From NCBI GenBank assembly GCA_017934955.1, contig JAGBIO010000016.1:1-44421 (forward strand): a stretch of 44,421 nucleotides of DNA, given 5' to 3'. Position numbers and translations under genes: made by a program. Positions 7,817 through 16,595 of the stretch are shown one piece after another. The notes below the pieces were generated by a model, which searched no databases, was not told the DNA's origin, and was given only the letters and a program-made list of their open reading frames with translations. Source of the stretch: Clostridia bacterium (GTDB taxonomy: Bacteria > Bacillota > Clostridia > TANB77 > RGIG9151). Positions within the stretch are counted from its first letter, which is position 1. The number at the start of each line of letters is the position of its first letter.

Positions 7817-9358
7817 TTAGTTTTTGCTTCCAAAATAGCATTTATCTAAACTGCGGTATTGGATGGCTTCCAAAATGTGATTTTTTTGAATATTTTGGGA
7901 TTTTTCGAGGTCTGCAATGGTTCTGGCAACTTTTAATACTCGTGAGTATGCACGAGCGGAAAGATTGAGTTTTTCAAAGGCGTTTTGCATGATTTTATCA
8001 CATTCTGAAGAAAGAGTACAGACTTCTTTTAATTTTTTGGCACTTAATTCTGAGTTGGAGTGAATCCCGCTATTTTGGTAGCGTTTGAGCTGAATCTGTC
8101 TTGCTTCGTTTACCCGTTTTCGAATGGAAAGTGAGCTTTCTTCTTGGGAAAAATTGGATAAGTCTGCATACTTTATCGTCTGCACTTCTAATTGAATATC
8201 AATACGGTCTAAGAGGGGGCCGGAGATTTTTGCGATATAATTGTGAATTTGTTTTGGAGTGCAAGTGCAGGATTTTAGCGTACTTCCGTAGTATCCGCAG
8301 GGACAGGGATTCATTGAGGCGACAAACATGAAGTTGGCAGGGAAGGTATAGGAGGCGTTAGCTCGGCTGATGGTAATTTTACGGTCTTCTAACGGTTGTC
8401 GCAGGACTTCAAGGGCGTTTTTTTGAAATTCCGGAAGTTCGTCTAAAAAGAGGACCCCGTTATGGGCGAGACTGATTTCGCCGGGACGGGGATAGCTTCC
8501 TCCACCGACTAAGGAGATGTTGGAGATCGTGTGGTGAGGGCTTCGGAAGGGGCGTTGTGTGATGAGGGAGAGGTTGGAGGAGAGTAATCCTGAAACGCTG
8601 TAGATTTTTGTGACTTCGAGGGCCTCTTCGAAGGTTAAATCGGGGAGAATGGTAGGAATTCGCTGCGCAAGCATGGTTTTTCCGGATCCGGGCGAACCTA
8701 ACATGAGTAAGTTATGATTTCCTGCGGCGGCGATTTCAATAGCGCGTTTCGCTGTGCTTTGTCCTTTTACTTCGGAAAAGTCGATGGCATATTGTTGATT
8801 GGAAGAGAATAAGTTCGTTGTATCAGCCGGTACTTTTTCTAAGAGGGATTGTTGATGAAAGTGTGTTAAAATATCGGATAAGTTTTTGGCGGTATAGATG
8901 TTAATGCCATTTACCACGCTGAGTTCTCCGGCATTTTCCGGTGGTACGATTAAATTTTGAATGTTTTGCTTTTTGACTTCTAAAGCCATCGGGAGAATGC
9001 CGGTGACTTTTTTTAGATCGCCGTTTAGTGAAAGCTCTCCGATAAAAGCGTAGTCTGTAGTTTGTTTTTCTTCTAAGACTTCCATATTAATTAAAAGCGA
9101 AATTGCAATCGGGAGATCAAAGACAGCACCGGCTTTTCTCGTATTGGCCGGGGAAAGATTGACAATAATTTTCCCGTAAGGTAGGGATAACCCGATATTT
9201 TTTATGGCGGATAGAACACGTTCTTTTGCTTCCCGTACTGCGGTATCCGGAAGTCCTACGATTTCACAACCGGTAAGTCCGTTCATAATTGTTGCTTCTA
9301 CATTTACAATATAGCCGTCCAGTCCATTTAAGCCGACGCTTTTTACAGAAGAAAACAT
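7817..9358 (-). CDS. comM: ComM/YifB-family AAA ATPase (Mg chelatase-like)
   Basis: A 513-residue protein of the YifB/ComM family. Members form AAA+ rings, and in naturally transformable species ComM drives branch migration during integration of foreign DNA. The order is standard: N-terminal Lon-S5-like domain (MFSSVKSVGLNGLDGYIVNVEA), Walker A GSPGSGKT near residue 220, Walker B VLFLDELPEF, MNPCPCGYYG with the zinc-type cysteines, and the C-terminal Mg_chelatase_C helix bundle (LSARAYSRVLKVARTIADL). Full length. The plain TTTACACCTC sequence upstream supplies GAGGTG six bases before ATG. Confidence 0.93.
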   Translation of the reverse strand: MFSSVKSVGLNGLDGYIVNVEATIMNGLTGCEIVGLPDTAVREAKERVLSAIKNIGLSLPYGKIIVNLSPANTRKAGAVFDLPIAISLLINMEVLEEKQTTDYAFIGELSLNGDLKKVTGILPMALEVKKQNIQNLIVPPENAGELSVVNGINIYTAKNLSDILTHFHQQSLLEKVPADTTNLFSSNQQYAIDFSEVKGQSTAKRAIEIAAAGNHNLLMLGSPGSGKTMLAQRIPTILPDLTFEEALEVTKIYSVSGLLSSNLSLITQRPFRSPHHTISNISLVGGGSYPRPGEISLAHNGVLFLDELPEFQKNALEVLRQPLEDRKITISRANASYTFPANFMFVASMNPCPCGYYGSTLKSCTCTPKQIHNYIAKISGPLLDRIDIQLEVQTIKYADLSNFSQEESSLSIRKRVNEARQIQLKRYQNSGIHSNSELSAKKLKEVCTLSSECDKIMQNAFEKLNLSARAYSRVLKVARTIADLEKSQNIQKNHILEAIQYRSLDKCYFGSKN

Positions 9359-9661
9359 TTTTACACCTCATTTCAATTTTTTCATTTCCAATATATTACA
9401 TATCTGTGCAAAAATCAACAGAAAATGGAAAAACAATTAAAATTTTCCATAAAGTTCTTTTAAAATAATTTTATTTTTATGGTGTTTTTTGTCTTTTAAT
9501 ATGCGGATTGCGCAAATTTTTAATATAGCCTTGACACTCTTTTTATAGAAGTGTTAAAATAAAAAAGTGAAAATGTAGTTGAAATAACATTTGTTTTCGA
9601 GGATATATTGCCCAAAAGGGCGAAGTGTACTTTGAAAATTGAAGATTGGGAGGGTGAAAAG
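9359..9661. other. Divergent intergenic region comM / rny
   Basis: No gene is seen. It holds an 8-bp inverted repeat (ATGGAAAA at 9425-9432, TTTTCCAT at 9443-9450, 10-base loop) close to the comM side and the rny promoter. The reading frames here are low-complexity artefacts. Confidence 0.6.
9531..9560 (+). promoter_or_regulatory. rny promoter
   Basis: TTGACA at 9531-9536 with TTAAAA at 9554-9559 (17-base spacer) or TAAAAT one base later. Leaves a ~95-base untranslated leader. Confidence 0.7.
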
Positions 9662-11203
9662 ATGGAAACCAGTGTTGTTGTTTCTATCTGCCTTATTGTT
9701 TTTGCAGTTGGAATTGCTATCGGCTTTTTCATCCGCAAAATGATTTCTGAAAAGAAAATCGGTTCTGCGAAGAAGCAAGCGGAGTCGATCATTGAAGAAG
9801 CGAGAAAAAATGTTGAAAATGAGAAACGAGAGATGTTACTTCAAGCTAAAGAGGAAATACACAAAAATAGGGTAGAGTTAGAAAAAGAAATCAAAGAACG
9901 CAGAAATGAAATGCAAAGATTGGAAAGAAGAGTTTTACAGAAAGAAGAAGGACTGGATAAGAAGTCTGAGAGTTTGGAACAGAAAGAAGAACTTTTGAAC
10001 AAGAAAACAAAAGAAACACAGCAGTTGAAAGAAGAATTGGAAGAAAGTATTCAAAAGCAAACCGCGGAGCTTGAGAAAATTGCCGGAATGACGGCTGAAG
10101 AAGCTAAGCAAGCGTTAATTCAAAGTATTGAGCATGAAGTGAAGCTTGAAACCGCGCTAATGATTAAGAATACCGAAATGAATGCAAGAGAAGAAGCAAA
10201 CAAAAAAGCGAGAAATATTATTGCGACTGCAATCCAAAAGTGTGCTGCCGATCAAGTGGCGGAACATACGGTATCGGTAGTTGCGCTTCCGAATGATGAA
10301 ATGAAGGGCAGAATTATCGGAAGAGAAGGAAGAAATATTAAGGCCCTTGAAACGTTAACGGGAATTGATTTGATTATTGATGATACTCCGGAAGCGGTTA
10401 TCTTATCCGGATTTGATCCGGTAAGAAGAGAAGTGGCGAGAATAGCCCTTGAAAAATTGGTGTTGGATGGAAGAATTCATCCGACGAGAATTGAAGAAAT
10501 GGTCGAAAAGGCCAAAGCAGAAGTGGAAGAAACGATGCGTGAAGCGGGAGAAGAAGCTTGTTTCAGCGTAAATATCCACAATCTGCATCCTGATCTCATT
10601 CGATTACTTGGAAAATTAAAATATAGAACGAGTTACGGACAGAATGTATTGATTCATTCGATTGAAGTGGCTCATATTGCCGGATTGATGGCGTCAGAAC
10701 TTGGATTGAATCCGGATATGGCGAAACGTGCCGGATTGTTGCACGATATCGGTAAGGCGATTGACCAAGAGATGGAAGGATCTCATGTGGAAATCGGTGT
10801 AGAGTTATTAAAGAAGTATAAAGAATGTGATGAAGTGTTAAATGCGGTTGAGGCGCATCATGAAGATGTGGAACCTCAGACGATTACAGCAATATTGATA
10901 CAGGCTGCGGATTCTGTTTCTGCGGCAAGACCGGGTGCAAGAAAAGAAACTTTGGAGGCGTATATTAAGAGAATTGAAAAGATTGAAGAAATTACGACAT
11001 CCTTTAAGGGTGTTGATAAGTCTTTTGCAATTCAAGCGGGTCGTGAAGTTAGAATTATTGTTAATCCGGAAGAAATTAGCGATGCGGAAATGACTTTATT
11101 GGCGAGAGATATTGTAAAACGAATCGAAAGTGACGTAAATTATCCGGGCCAAATAAAAGTTAACATCGTTCGAGAGACACGAGCAGTTGACTATGCAAAG
11201 TAG
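9662..11203 (+). CDS. rny: Ribonuclease Y
   Basis: Membrane-anchored endoribonuclease that starts mRNA decay in many Firmicutes. The 513 residues show the family order: one transmembrane helix ([20 protein letters not shown]), long charged coiled coil (about residues 25-190), KH domain around [20 protein letters not shown], and HD domain with HDIGKA and the later AHHEDVEP. Length is as expected (510-520). ATG 9662 is supported by GGGAGGGTG; the frame opens earlier at 9608 but lacks an RBS. A terminator follows, then a tRNA gene. Confidence 0.96.
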   Translation: METSVVVSICLIVFAVGIAIGFFIRKMISEKKIGSAKKQAESIIEEARKNVENEKREMLLQAKEEIHKNRVELEKEIKERRNEMQRLERRVLQKEEGLDKKSESLEQKEELLNKKTKETQQLKEELEESIQKQTAELEKIAGMTAEEAKQALIQSIEHEVKLETALMIKNTEMNAREEANKKARNIIATAIQKCAADQVAEHTVSVVALPNDEMKGRIIGREGRNIKALETLTGIDLIIDDTPEAVILSGFDPVRREVARIALEKLVLDGRIHPTRIEEMVEKAKAEVEETMREAGEEACFSVNIHNLHPDLIRLLGKLKYRTSYGQNVLIHSIEVAHIAGLMASELGLNPDMAKRAGLLHDIGKAIDQEMEGSHVEIGVELLKKYKECDEVLNAVEAHHEDVEPQTITAILIQAADSVSAARPGARKETLEAYIKRIEKIEEITTSFKGVDKSFAIQAGREVRIIVNPEEISDAEMTLLARDIVKRIESDVNYPGQIKVNIVRETRAVDYAK

Positions 11204-11211
11204 AAAAAAGT

Positions 11212-11243
11212 GCAGGATGTCTTAAAAGATGTCCTGCTTTTAT
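11212..11243 (+). terminator. Terminator after rny
   Basis: GCAGGA (11212-11217) pairs with TCCTGC (11232-11237); an inner TCT/AGA stem extends it; TTTTAT follows. It ends three bases before the tRNA. Confidence 0.7.
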
Positions 11244-11245
11244 AT

Positions 11246-11320
<75 letters not shown>

Positions 11321-11322
11321 AG

Positions 11323-11354
11323 AGCTCAAATGTGAAAGCATTTGGGCTTTTTTG
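11323..11354 (+). terminator. Terminator after tRNA-Arg
   Basis: AGCTCAAATG (11323-11332) pairs with CATTTGGGCT (11339-11348), one G-U pair, followed by six T residues. Confidence 0.85.
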
Positions 11355-11362
11355 TTTACAAT

Positions 11363-11580
11363 TCATCGGGACGGGAAACCCATCCCCTACAAGTTTCTGC
11401 CTTTGTTTCGTTAGAGCTTAATAGTTCTTTTCTTAACTTAATGACATTGATTCAGACTTAAAATTATAAAAAATGGCACCAATAGTGTAGGGACAGCATT
11501 TATGCTGTCCATGGAAAAAGCAGAAAGGCAGGACAGCATGAATGCTGTCCCTACAATGAGTGTATCGGTATTAGGGGGAT
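11363..11580. repeat. Palindromic MITE-like repeat, truncated right end
   Basis: Starts with a remnant of the GGGATGGG-type palindrome (11368-11388). A left end follows (TTAACTTAATGACATTG then TTCAGACTTAAA, 11432-11462), then two GGACAGCAT-type palindromes at 11491-11510 and 11531-11550, bounded by GTGTAGG and CCTACAATG. This intergenic stretch of about 300 bases holds no gene. Confidence 0.8.
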
Positions 11581-11663
11581 ATAGTCATGGTAGTAATCAA
11601 TCTTAACTTGATTTTATATTGTTTCCTTTTCCTGTTTATGGTACAATAGCATCGGTGATAATT

Positions 11664-11978
11664 ATGTCTATGAGAGATTTTATGAAGGAAGAGCCTTATG
11701 TTTATCGGGATGAATTGGTTTCTGTTTGGGATTATACAAAAGTGTTATTATTAATTGTAATTCCCGTTTTTGGACTTATTTTTTCTTTTTTGTTGGCATT
11801 TAGCAAAAATGATACGGGGAAATTGAAAAATTTGGCGAGATCATCGTTAATTGTGAGAGTTGTTGTTTGGATTGTTTTAATTGCAGCAGTTTCGGTTTGG
11901 TTAACGAAAATATGGCCGTTTTTGCAAACGCAGCTCAATCAATACAGTAAATTGTTACCGATATTTATCGGCAGATAG
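11664..11978 (+). CDS. Small membrane protein, function unknown
   Basis: About 104 residues from the ATG at 11664 (MSMRDFMKEEPYVYRDEL) or 102 from 11670. Two transmembrane segments are clear: KVLLLIVIPVFGLIFSFLLAF and SSLIVRVVVWIVLIAAVSVW. A polar cytoplasmic-type loop (SKNDTGKLKNLARS) separates them. The frame is open to 11619, but a probable -10 element (TACAAT, 11642-11647) lies inside that extension, so the later start is preferred; the RBS (GGTGAT) is weak. It ends 11 bases before pth and may be co-transcribed. No family recognised. Confidence 0.65.
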   Translation: MSMRDFMKEEPYVYRDELVSVWDYTKVLLLIVIPVFGLIFSFLLAFSKNDTGKLKNLARSSLIVRVVVWIVLIAAVSVWLTKIWPFLQTQLNQYSKLLPIFIGR

Positions 11979-11989
11979 GGGTGTGGAGT

Positions 11990-12547
11990 TTGTTTATTAT
12001 TGTGGGACTTGGAAATCCGGGGAGAGAGTATGAAGGAACGCGTCATAATACCGGATTTATGGTGATGGACCGATTGGCGGAAAAATATAAGATTGAAGTG
12101 AAAAAGCAAAAGTGTAAGGCGTTATTGGGACAGGGCGAAATTGAGGGAGAAAAAGTTTTATTGGTGAAGCCGCAGACTTATATGAATTTGAGCGGACAGG
12201 CTGTGGCGGAAGTGGTGAATTTTTATAAAGAGGATTTAGAAAATTTAGTGATTGTGTTTGACGATATTGATTTGCCGGTTGGAAAATTGCGTATAAAGGA
12301 ACGCGGGTCGGCGGGGACGCATAATGGAATGAAGTCGATTGTTTCTTCTCTTGGAACAACAGAGTTTAAGCGTGTAAAAGTAGGAATCGGAAAGCAAATG
12401 CCGGGGGAGGATTTGGCGAATTATGTTTTGGGAACATTTCAAAAAGAGGAAAGAGATCTATTGGCAGATGCAATGGAAAATGCAGTAGGCGCGATAGAAA
12501 CGATGATTCGGGAAGGTGTTTCTGCGGCGATGAATCGATTTAATTAG
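11990..12547 (+). CDS. pth: Peptidyl-tRNA hydrolase
   Basis: Frees tRNA from peptides dropped by stalled ribosomes. The 185-residue product has the family opening FIIVGLGNPGREYEGTRHNTGF, with the catalytic His in TRHNTGF, the KPQTYMNLSGQAV block, and FDDIDLPVGKLRI followed by GSAGTHNGMKSI. Start: TTG at 11990 gives this canonical N-terminus with AGGGG nine bases upstream; an upstream GTG at 11981 would touch the RBS. A repeat palindrome separates it from ung. Confidence 0.96.
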   Translation: MFIIVGLGNPGREYEGTRHNTGFMVMDRLAEKYKIEVKKQKCKALLGQGEIEGEKVLLVKPQTYMNLSGQAVAEVVNFYKEDLENLVIVFDDIDLPVGKLRIKERGSAGTHNGMKSIVSSLGTTEFKRVKVGIGKQMPGEDLANYVLGTFQKEERDLLADAMENAVGAIETMIREGVSAAMNRFN

Positions 12548-12553
12548 ACGAAT

Positions 12554-12573
12554 GGACAGTATGAATGCTGTCC
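12554..12573. repeat. Single palindrome between pth and ung
   Basis: GGACAGTATGAATGCTGTCC, a single copy of the dispersed palindrome with one G-U pair, then GTACAGG. In the pth-ung transcript it would be a hairpin ending six bases before the GGGGG of the ung RBS (12579-12583). Confidence 0.85.
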
Positions 12574-12595
12574 GTACAGGGGGAAGAAAAATAGT

Positions 12596-13261
12596 ATGGT
12601 AAATTTGGGAAATTCATGGGATGAAATTTTGAAGGATGAATTTGAAAAGGAATATTATCAGAAGATTCGGAGTTTTTTGGTGTATGAATACGGGCATTAT
12701 AAGATTTATCCGGAGATGCATGATATCTTTAACAGCTTAAAAATGGCGGATTATGATAAGGTGAAGGTGGTTATTATCGGGCAGGATCCTTATCATGAGG
12801 AGGGACAGGCGCATGGTTTGTCTTTTTCGGTGAAGCCGGGAATTGCAATTCCGCCGTCACTGTTAAATATTTATAAAGAATTGCAGAGTGATTTGGGTTG
12901 CTATATTCCGAATAATGGTTTTTTGGAAAAATGGGCGAAGCAGGGTGTGTTGCTGCTAAATAATGTACTGACGGTAAGAAAAGGACAAGCTAATTCGCAT
13001 CGTACTTGCGGTTGGGAGACCTTTACCGATCGTGTGGTGATGGAATTAAATAACAGGGAGAAACCGGTTATTTTTATGTTTTGGGGTGCTTGTGCGAGAA
13101 ATAAAGAGAAGCTTGTAACGAATCCGCAACATTATATTTTGAAAGCGGCGCATCCGAGTCCGCTTTCGGCGTACAATGGATTTTTCGGATGCAAGCATTT
13201 TTCGAAAGCAAATGAGATTTTGGGTGATGAAGCGATTGATTGGCAGATTGAGAATATATAG
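12596..13261 (+). CDS. ung: Uracil-DNA glycosylase
   Basis: Removes uracil from DNA to start base-excision repair. The family 1 signature is intact: catalytic [18 protein letters not shown] near residues 62-79, the [14 protein letters not shown] block, and the HPSPLSAY leucine-loop motif near the C-terminus. 221 residues is normal length. The RBS GGGGGAAG lies directly after a palindromic repeat, so the repeat has become part of the leader of this gene or of the pth-ung intercistronic region. Confidence 0.97.
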   Translation: MVNLGNSWDEILKDEFEKEYYQKIRSFLVYEYGHYKIYPEMHDIFNSLKMADYDKVKVVIIGQDPYHEEGQAHGLSFSVKPGIAIPPSLLNIYKELQSDLGCYIPNNGFLEKWAKQGVLLLNNVLTVRKGQANSHRTCGWETFTDRVVMELNNREKPVIFMFWGACARNKEKLVTNPQHYILKAAHPSPLSAYNGFFGCKHFSKANEILGDEAIDWQIENI

Positions 13262-13275
13262 AACGGAGTAGAGGT

Positions 13276-13941
13276 ATGGAATTTATTACGAACAGAGACC
13301 AGGGTGTATTGACGAAGATGATAGAGCTTCTTAAGTTGCAAGAGGGGGAAAAGAAGCTTGTTTTTGGAGAAATTGAGGATGCGGTATATCAGAGGTTGAG
13401 CCCTTATATCGGAGAGAAAGAGCAAATTTTTCTTTCGGCAGATCGAAAGTGTACAACAAAATTACTGTTTGAGTCTTTATTGCAAAGAAATTTTGTGTAT
13501 GTGTGCAACAATAATTTGAATCAATATCGGAATCAGAATAATTTGATTTTTGTGAAAAACGGAGAGAATGTGAAAATGCTTCTTTGCGGATTTCCTTTGA
13601 CAGAGAATAACATTGAAAATTCTTCTTCTGTGGCGTTTTATTTCTGCGGAAAGGAAGAGGAAATAGAGAATTTTGGAGTGATGGAAGAATTGTTTTCCGA
13701 GGGGCAAAACGGGTATCGTAAGTTAACGCCGGAGCTTTTAGCGGAGTTTGATGACCAGAAAGCGTTTCGCAATGAAAAAGCAGCGACGATTTCGGATGCG
13801 TTGGATGAAGATGAGATTGTGAAGAGTTTTCGGAATTTGCAAAAGATTTTGGATGAAAGACAGAAGGAGCTTGAAGTGAAGGATTTAGAAAAGAAAAAGC
13901 CGATAGCTTCGGAAATTGAGATTGAGATTAATTTGGATTAG
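13276..13941 (+). CDS. Conserved-looking protein of unknown function
   Basis: A 221-residue soluble protein starting MEFITNRDQGVLTKMIELLK, with AGAGG before the ATG at 13276. The first 150 residues look like a mixed alpha/beta domain. The last 60 are charged and helical (IVKSFRNLQKILDERQKELEV) and end in a lysine- and glutamate-rich tail. It lies 14 bases after ung and 9 before the phosphoesterase gene, so it is very likely part of the pth-ung operon. No catalytic motif seen and no family recognised. Confidence 0.6.
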   Translation: MEFITNRDQGVLTKMIELLKLQEGEKKLVFGEIEDAVYQRLSPYIGEKEQIFLSADRKCTTKLLFESLLQRNFVYVCNNNLNQYRNQNNLIFVKNGENVKMLLCGFPLTENNIENSSSVAFYFCGKEEEIENFGVMEELFSEGQNGYRKLTPELLAEFDDQKAFRNEKAATISDALDEDEIVKSFRNLQKILDERQKELEVKDLEKKKPIASEIEIEINLD

Positions 13942-13950
13942 GGGTAGAAA

Positions 13951-14979
13951 ATGGTTAATATAGCGATAATCAGTGATACGCACGATGATATCAGCCTGGT
14001 GAAGCAAGTGATGGAAAGAGACAAAATTGATTATATGATTCATTTGGGCGACAATGTTGAGGATGTTAGTCGGATTTTGAAGGAATATCCCGATTTGAAG
14101 TTGTTTTATATTAAAGGGAATCATGATGATGAAATGGTGACGCCGGCGGAGGAGCTTTTTGAAATCTGCGGGTTGAAAATTTATGCGACGCATGGGCATT
14201 TGTTTGATTCAAAAAAAGATCACAGCGGGTTGATAGAGCGTGGAAAGCAGTATCAGGCGGATATTGTGCTATTTGGGCACAGTCACATTCAGAAGGTTTT
14301 TGAAAAAGACGGTATATTGGCAATTAATCCGGGAAGTTTGAGTGAGTCGCGGGATAAGAATATTGCGGGAAGTTATGTCTTGCTTCAGATTCTAAATGAC
14401 AGAGTGAATGTGATAGCGAGATGGTTTGAGACGGAAGAGTTACTTGGAGTGGAGATTAATACAGTTGTGTTGCAGGAATACAATCCGAAATATAAAGAGT
14501 TGTTTGAAAAGGAAAAAGCGAATTTGTTGAAGTATTTGGGAGATGAAGTGGTTCAAATTGAGCATATCGGAAGCACTTCCATGCCGGGAATTGTTTCGAA
14601 GCCGATTATTGATATTGTGGTTGCGGTAAAGGATTTGGGAAAAATCGGTGAGATTGAGAAGATTTTAACGGAGAAGGGATATATTTATAAAGGCCCGATT
14701 TCGGCGATTGACGATCGTTATCAGTTTTTGGTGGGAAACAGCATTAAACGGGATTATCATATTTATTTTACCGAGTTAAACAGTGAGGTTTGGTATAAGT
14801 TTGTTTTGTATCGGGACTATATGTTATCGCATCCGGAGGAGTTAAAGCAATATGAGATGCTTAAGATGAAATTGGCGAAACTTTATCCGAATGACCGGCG
14901 AAATTATTTAAAACATAAGCAAGTGTATATCAATGAGATTCATAAAAAGGCGAGAAAATTGTATTTAGGTGCTGAATGA
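13951..14979 (+). CDS. YfcE-type metallophosphoesterase fused to a GrpB domain
   Basis: A 342-residue fusion. Residues 1 to about 165 are a calcineurin-like phosphoesterase of the YfcE/MJ0936 class: ISDTHDD, HLGDNVED, KGNHDDE, ATHGH and GHSH motifs in the standard order supply the two-metal site. Residues about 172-342 are a GrpB (UPF0157) domain: VVLQEYNPKYKELFEKEK, the nucleotidyltransferase-like HIGSTSMPGIVSKPIIDIVV and a C-terminal YPNDRRNYLKHKQVYINEI. YfcE enzymes cleave phosphodiesters; GrpB has a nucleotidyltransferase-like fold of uncertain substrate. The joint is in frame with no sign of a frameshift. The RBS AGGGGT precedes ATG. Confidence 0.88.
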   Translation: MVNIAIISDTHDDISLVKQVMERDKIDYMIHLGDNVEDVSRILKEYPDLKLFYIKGNHDDEMVTPAEELFEICGLKIYATHGHLFDSKKDHSGLIERGKQYQADIVLFGHSHIQKVFEKDGILAINPGSLSESRDKNIAGSYVLLQILNDRVNVIARWFETEELLGVEINTVVLQEYNPKYKELFEKEKANLLKYLGDEVVQIEHIGSTSMPGIVSKPIIDIVVAVKDLGKIGEIEKILTEKGYIYKGPISAIDDRYQFLVGNSIKRDYHIYFTELNSEVWYKFVLYRDYMLSHPEELKQYEMLKMKLAKLYPNDRRNYLKHKQVYINEIHKKARKLYLGAE

Positions 14980-15223
14980 AAAGTGCTTGATAAATTTTTA
15001 TGTTGGAAATTTGTGGAAAAATTTTGCAAAGTTTATGAAGAAAGCTACATACTAAAAATGATTATCAAAATTACTATCTTTATCATTTTCTTTATGATAA
15101 TTTTTCAGAAAAAGCAAATCAGTCGTTCCTTGCCAAGGGAAATGTCTAATCGTGTACTACAATATTTCGTGGATCACACAACTTTATTAACTTGGAACGG
15201 AAGAAAGAGAAATGACTTGATTT

Positions 15224-15268
15224 AGAAGTTTATAAGTTTTTTGCTACTCGTTTTACTTATAAACTTCT
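15224..15268. repeat. 14-bp perfect inverted repeat
   Basis: AGAAGTTTATAAGT (15224-15237) and its exact reverse complement (15255-15268) enclose 17 bases. There is a T run at the start of the loop but none after the stem, so it is a weak terminator at best. It marks the boundary between the house-keeping operon and the AT-rich accessory island. Confidence 0.7.
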
Positions 15269-15404
15269 CTTATCACTCCGTTTGTATAATTGGGGAATAC
15301 AAACAATCATTAAATATATTTAGGTTCTGAAATCATTAATAATCCCGTCAAGAATGATAATACAACAATTGTGAAAATTATTATCTTGATATTTTTCTTT
15401 GACT

Positions 15405-16046
15405 TTATTCTATCAATTTTTTCATCTTTACTTTTTTCAAATACAAATCTGGCCCCACAATAACGTTCATAAAATTAATCAAAACACATATGAAGTATAT
15501 CAAATCTCCCCAATTAATATTATTTTCAAATCCACCTATATTTAAATACAAGAAAAATAATATAAAGAAATACAACATAGAAAAAAATGGTAGTATAATT
15601 GCTAAAATTACTCGCTTTATATTTGATTTTTCGCCTAATAATGCTATTAGTATTATATTGAAAGCTATTATAAAATTACTTATAAAAAAAGTAAGTGTAG
15701 ATTTACCTATAATGTGTTCAGTTGTTATACCACCTATAGAATAATAAAAATATTTATTTTTTATTGCTTGTATTGAAAGAATTATTAATCCAATTATACT
15801 AATTAATACAAGGATTATCATAATTAACGATATAATTTTAAATTTCTTACGCTTATTATTTCTAAAATTCAAATAAATCAAAATTCCTATACATAAAAAT
15901 ATTGTCCAGCCCCAAATATAGCTAATATATAAGTTCTTTGTAGGTAATAACAATGTTTCAACCTCAAAAGGACGAGCAAAAGAAAACTCAAATATACAAA
16001 CATTAAATGTCAATAAAAATACTATCAATTTATTTAATACGTTCAT
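15405..16046 (-). CDS. Multi-pass membrane protein of unknown function
   Basis: About 213 residues with at least five hydrophobic segments (KLIVFLLTFNVCIFEF, YIWGWTIFLCIGILIYL, IISLIMIILVLISIIGLIIL, TFFISNFIIAFNIILIALL, VILAIILPFFSMLYFFILFFLYL) joined by basic loops (NFRNNKRKKFK). Start chosen at 16046 (MNVLNKL), 12 bases after AAAGGA; in-frame starts at 16058 and 16067 are possible. It begins two bases past the stop of the decayed ToxN gene. Near its end another frame continues openly (CGARFVFEKSKDEKIDR, a further membrane segment, stop at 15310-15312), so the gene may carry a late frameshift. Very AT-rich. No family recognised. Confidence 0.6.
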   Translation of the reverse strand: MNVLNKLIVFLLTFNVCIFEFSFARPFEVETLLLPTKNLYISYIWGWTIFLCIGILIYLNFRNNKRKKFKIISLIMIILVLISIIGLIILSIQAIKNKYFYYSIGGITTEHIIGKSTLTFFISNFIIAFNIILIALLGEKSNIKRVILAIILPFFSMLYFFILFFLYLNIGGFENNINWGDLIYFICVLINFMNVIVGPDLYLKKVKMKKLIE

Positions 16047-16047
16047 T

Positions 16048-16460
16048 CTAATGTTCATTCCTTTCATATTCTAACCATTTTCCCTCAAGCAACTTAAAAT
16101 TACAAATTTTACTTTTATATTCTCCGGAAGTTTGTTACTATTGTATAATGCATATAATTTAAGTGATTTATTTTTAACTTGATTAAAATTAACATTTAAC
16201 AAATATAATTATCCTCTTATCAACGCTTGATATTTTAACTTTGCCAAAATCAATATTTTCTTGGTTAAATTTACTAAGGAATAATTATTAGATAATACAG
16301 AAATCATATTGTTAAAATTAATGACTTTTAACTTGTCATTTTTTATCCTAAAGAAATCTACAACATTTTTCATATCCTGATGTTTGCGTTTAGGACTATA
16401 AAGTAGAGAAAAATATTCGAAATTATTTATTTCAAACAGTATTCCTATAAATAATCGCAT
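16048..16460 (-). pseudogene. Decayed ToxN/AbiQ-family type III toxin
   Basis: The open part (16460-16209) reads RLFIGILFEINNFEYFSLLYSPKRKH, then VVDFFRIKNDKLKVINFNNM. This is the conserved middle of ToxN/AbiQ endoribonucleases (family wording: FIGILFEI, F.PLSSPK.KH.KMKN, INFNNMI). A TAA at 16211-16209 stands where the family usually has glutamine. Beyond it the same frame continues family-like (KSLKLYALYNSNKLPENIK), and a one-base deletion near 16107-16114 shifts the last block, FCNFKLLEGKWLEYE, which is the usual ToxN C-terminus. The first ~35 residues are missing; a palindromic repeat remnant (16466-16545) sits there instead. No antitoxin repeats remain upstream. The family call rests on recalled motifs. 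Confidence 0.75.
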
Positions 16461-16465
16461 TTTTT

Positions 16466-16545
16466 TAGTTTTCTGTGGACAGCCTGAATGCAGTTCCTAC
16501 AATGATTGCAGCATTATTGCAGGAGATATAGTATGAACTGTAATC
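16466..16545. repeat. Remnant of a palindromic MITE-like repeat
   Basis: A degenerate core palindrome (16477-16497, GGACAGCCTGAATGCAGTTCC) followed by CTACAATGATTGCAGCATTATTG and a GAACTGTAA right end, the same right flank as the copy at 27433-27500. It replaces the N-terminal codons of the ToxN-like pseudogene. Confidence 0.7.
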
Positions 16546-16595
16546 TAATTTTTAGGGGAAATTACTTAAATTATTGACAGATTCTCTATATGTAC

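Noticed and set aside
9520-9792. Two minus-strand frames before rny
   Set aside because: They cover the rny promoter and leader in antisense; no RBS and no family-like sequence.
14983-15225. 80-residue frame with a hydrophobic middle after the GrpB fusion gene
   Set aside because: GTG start without an RBS, low-complexity AT-rich sequence. A shorter ATG version at 15058 has one membrane-like segment, but no promoter or partner RNA supports it.
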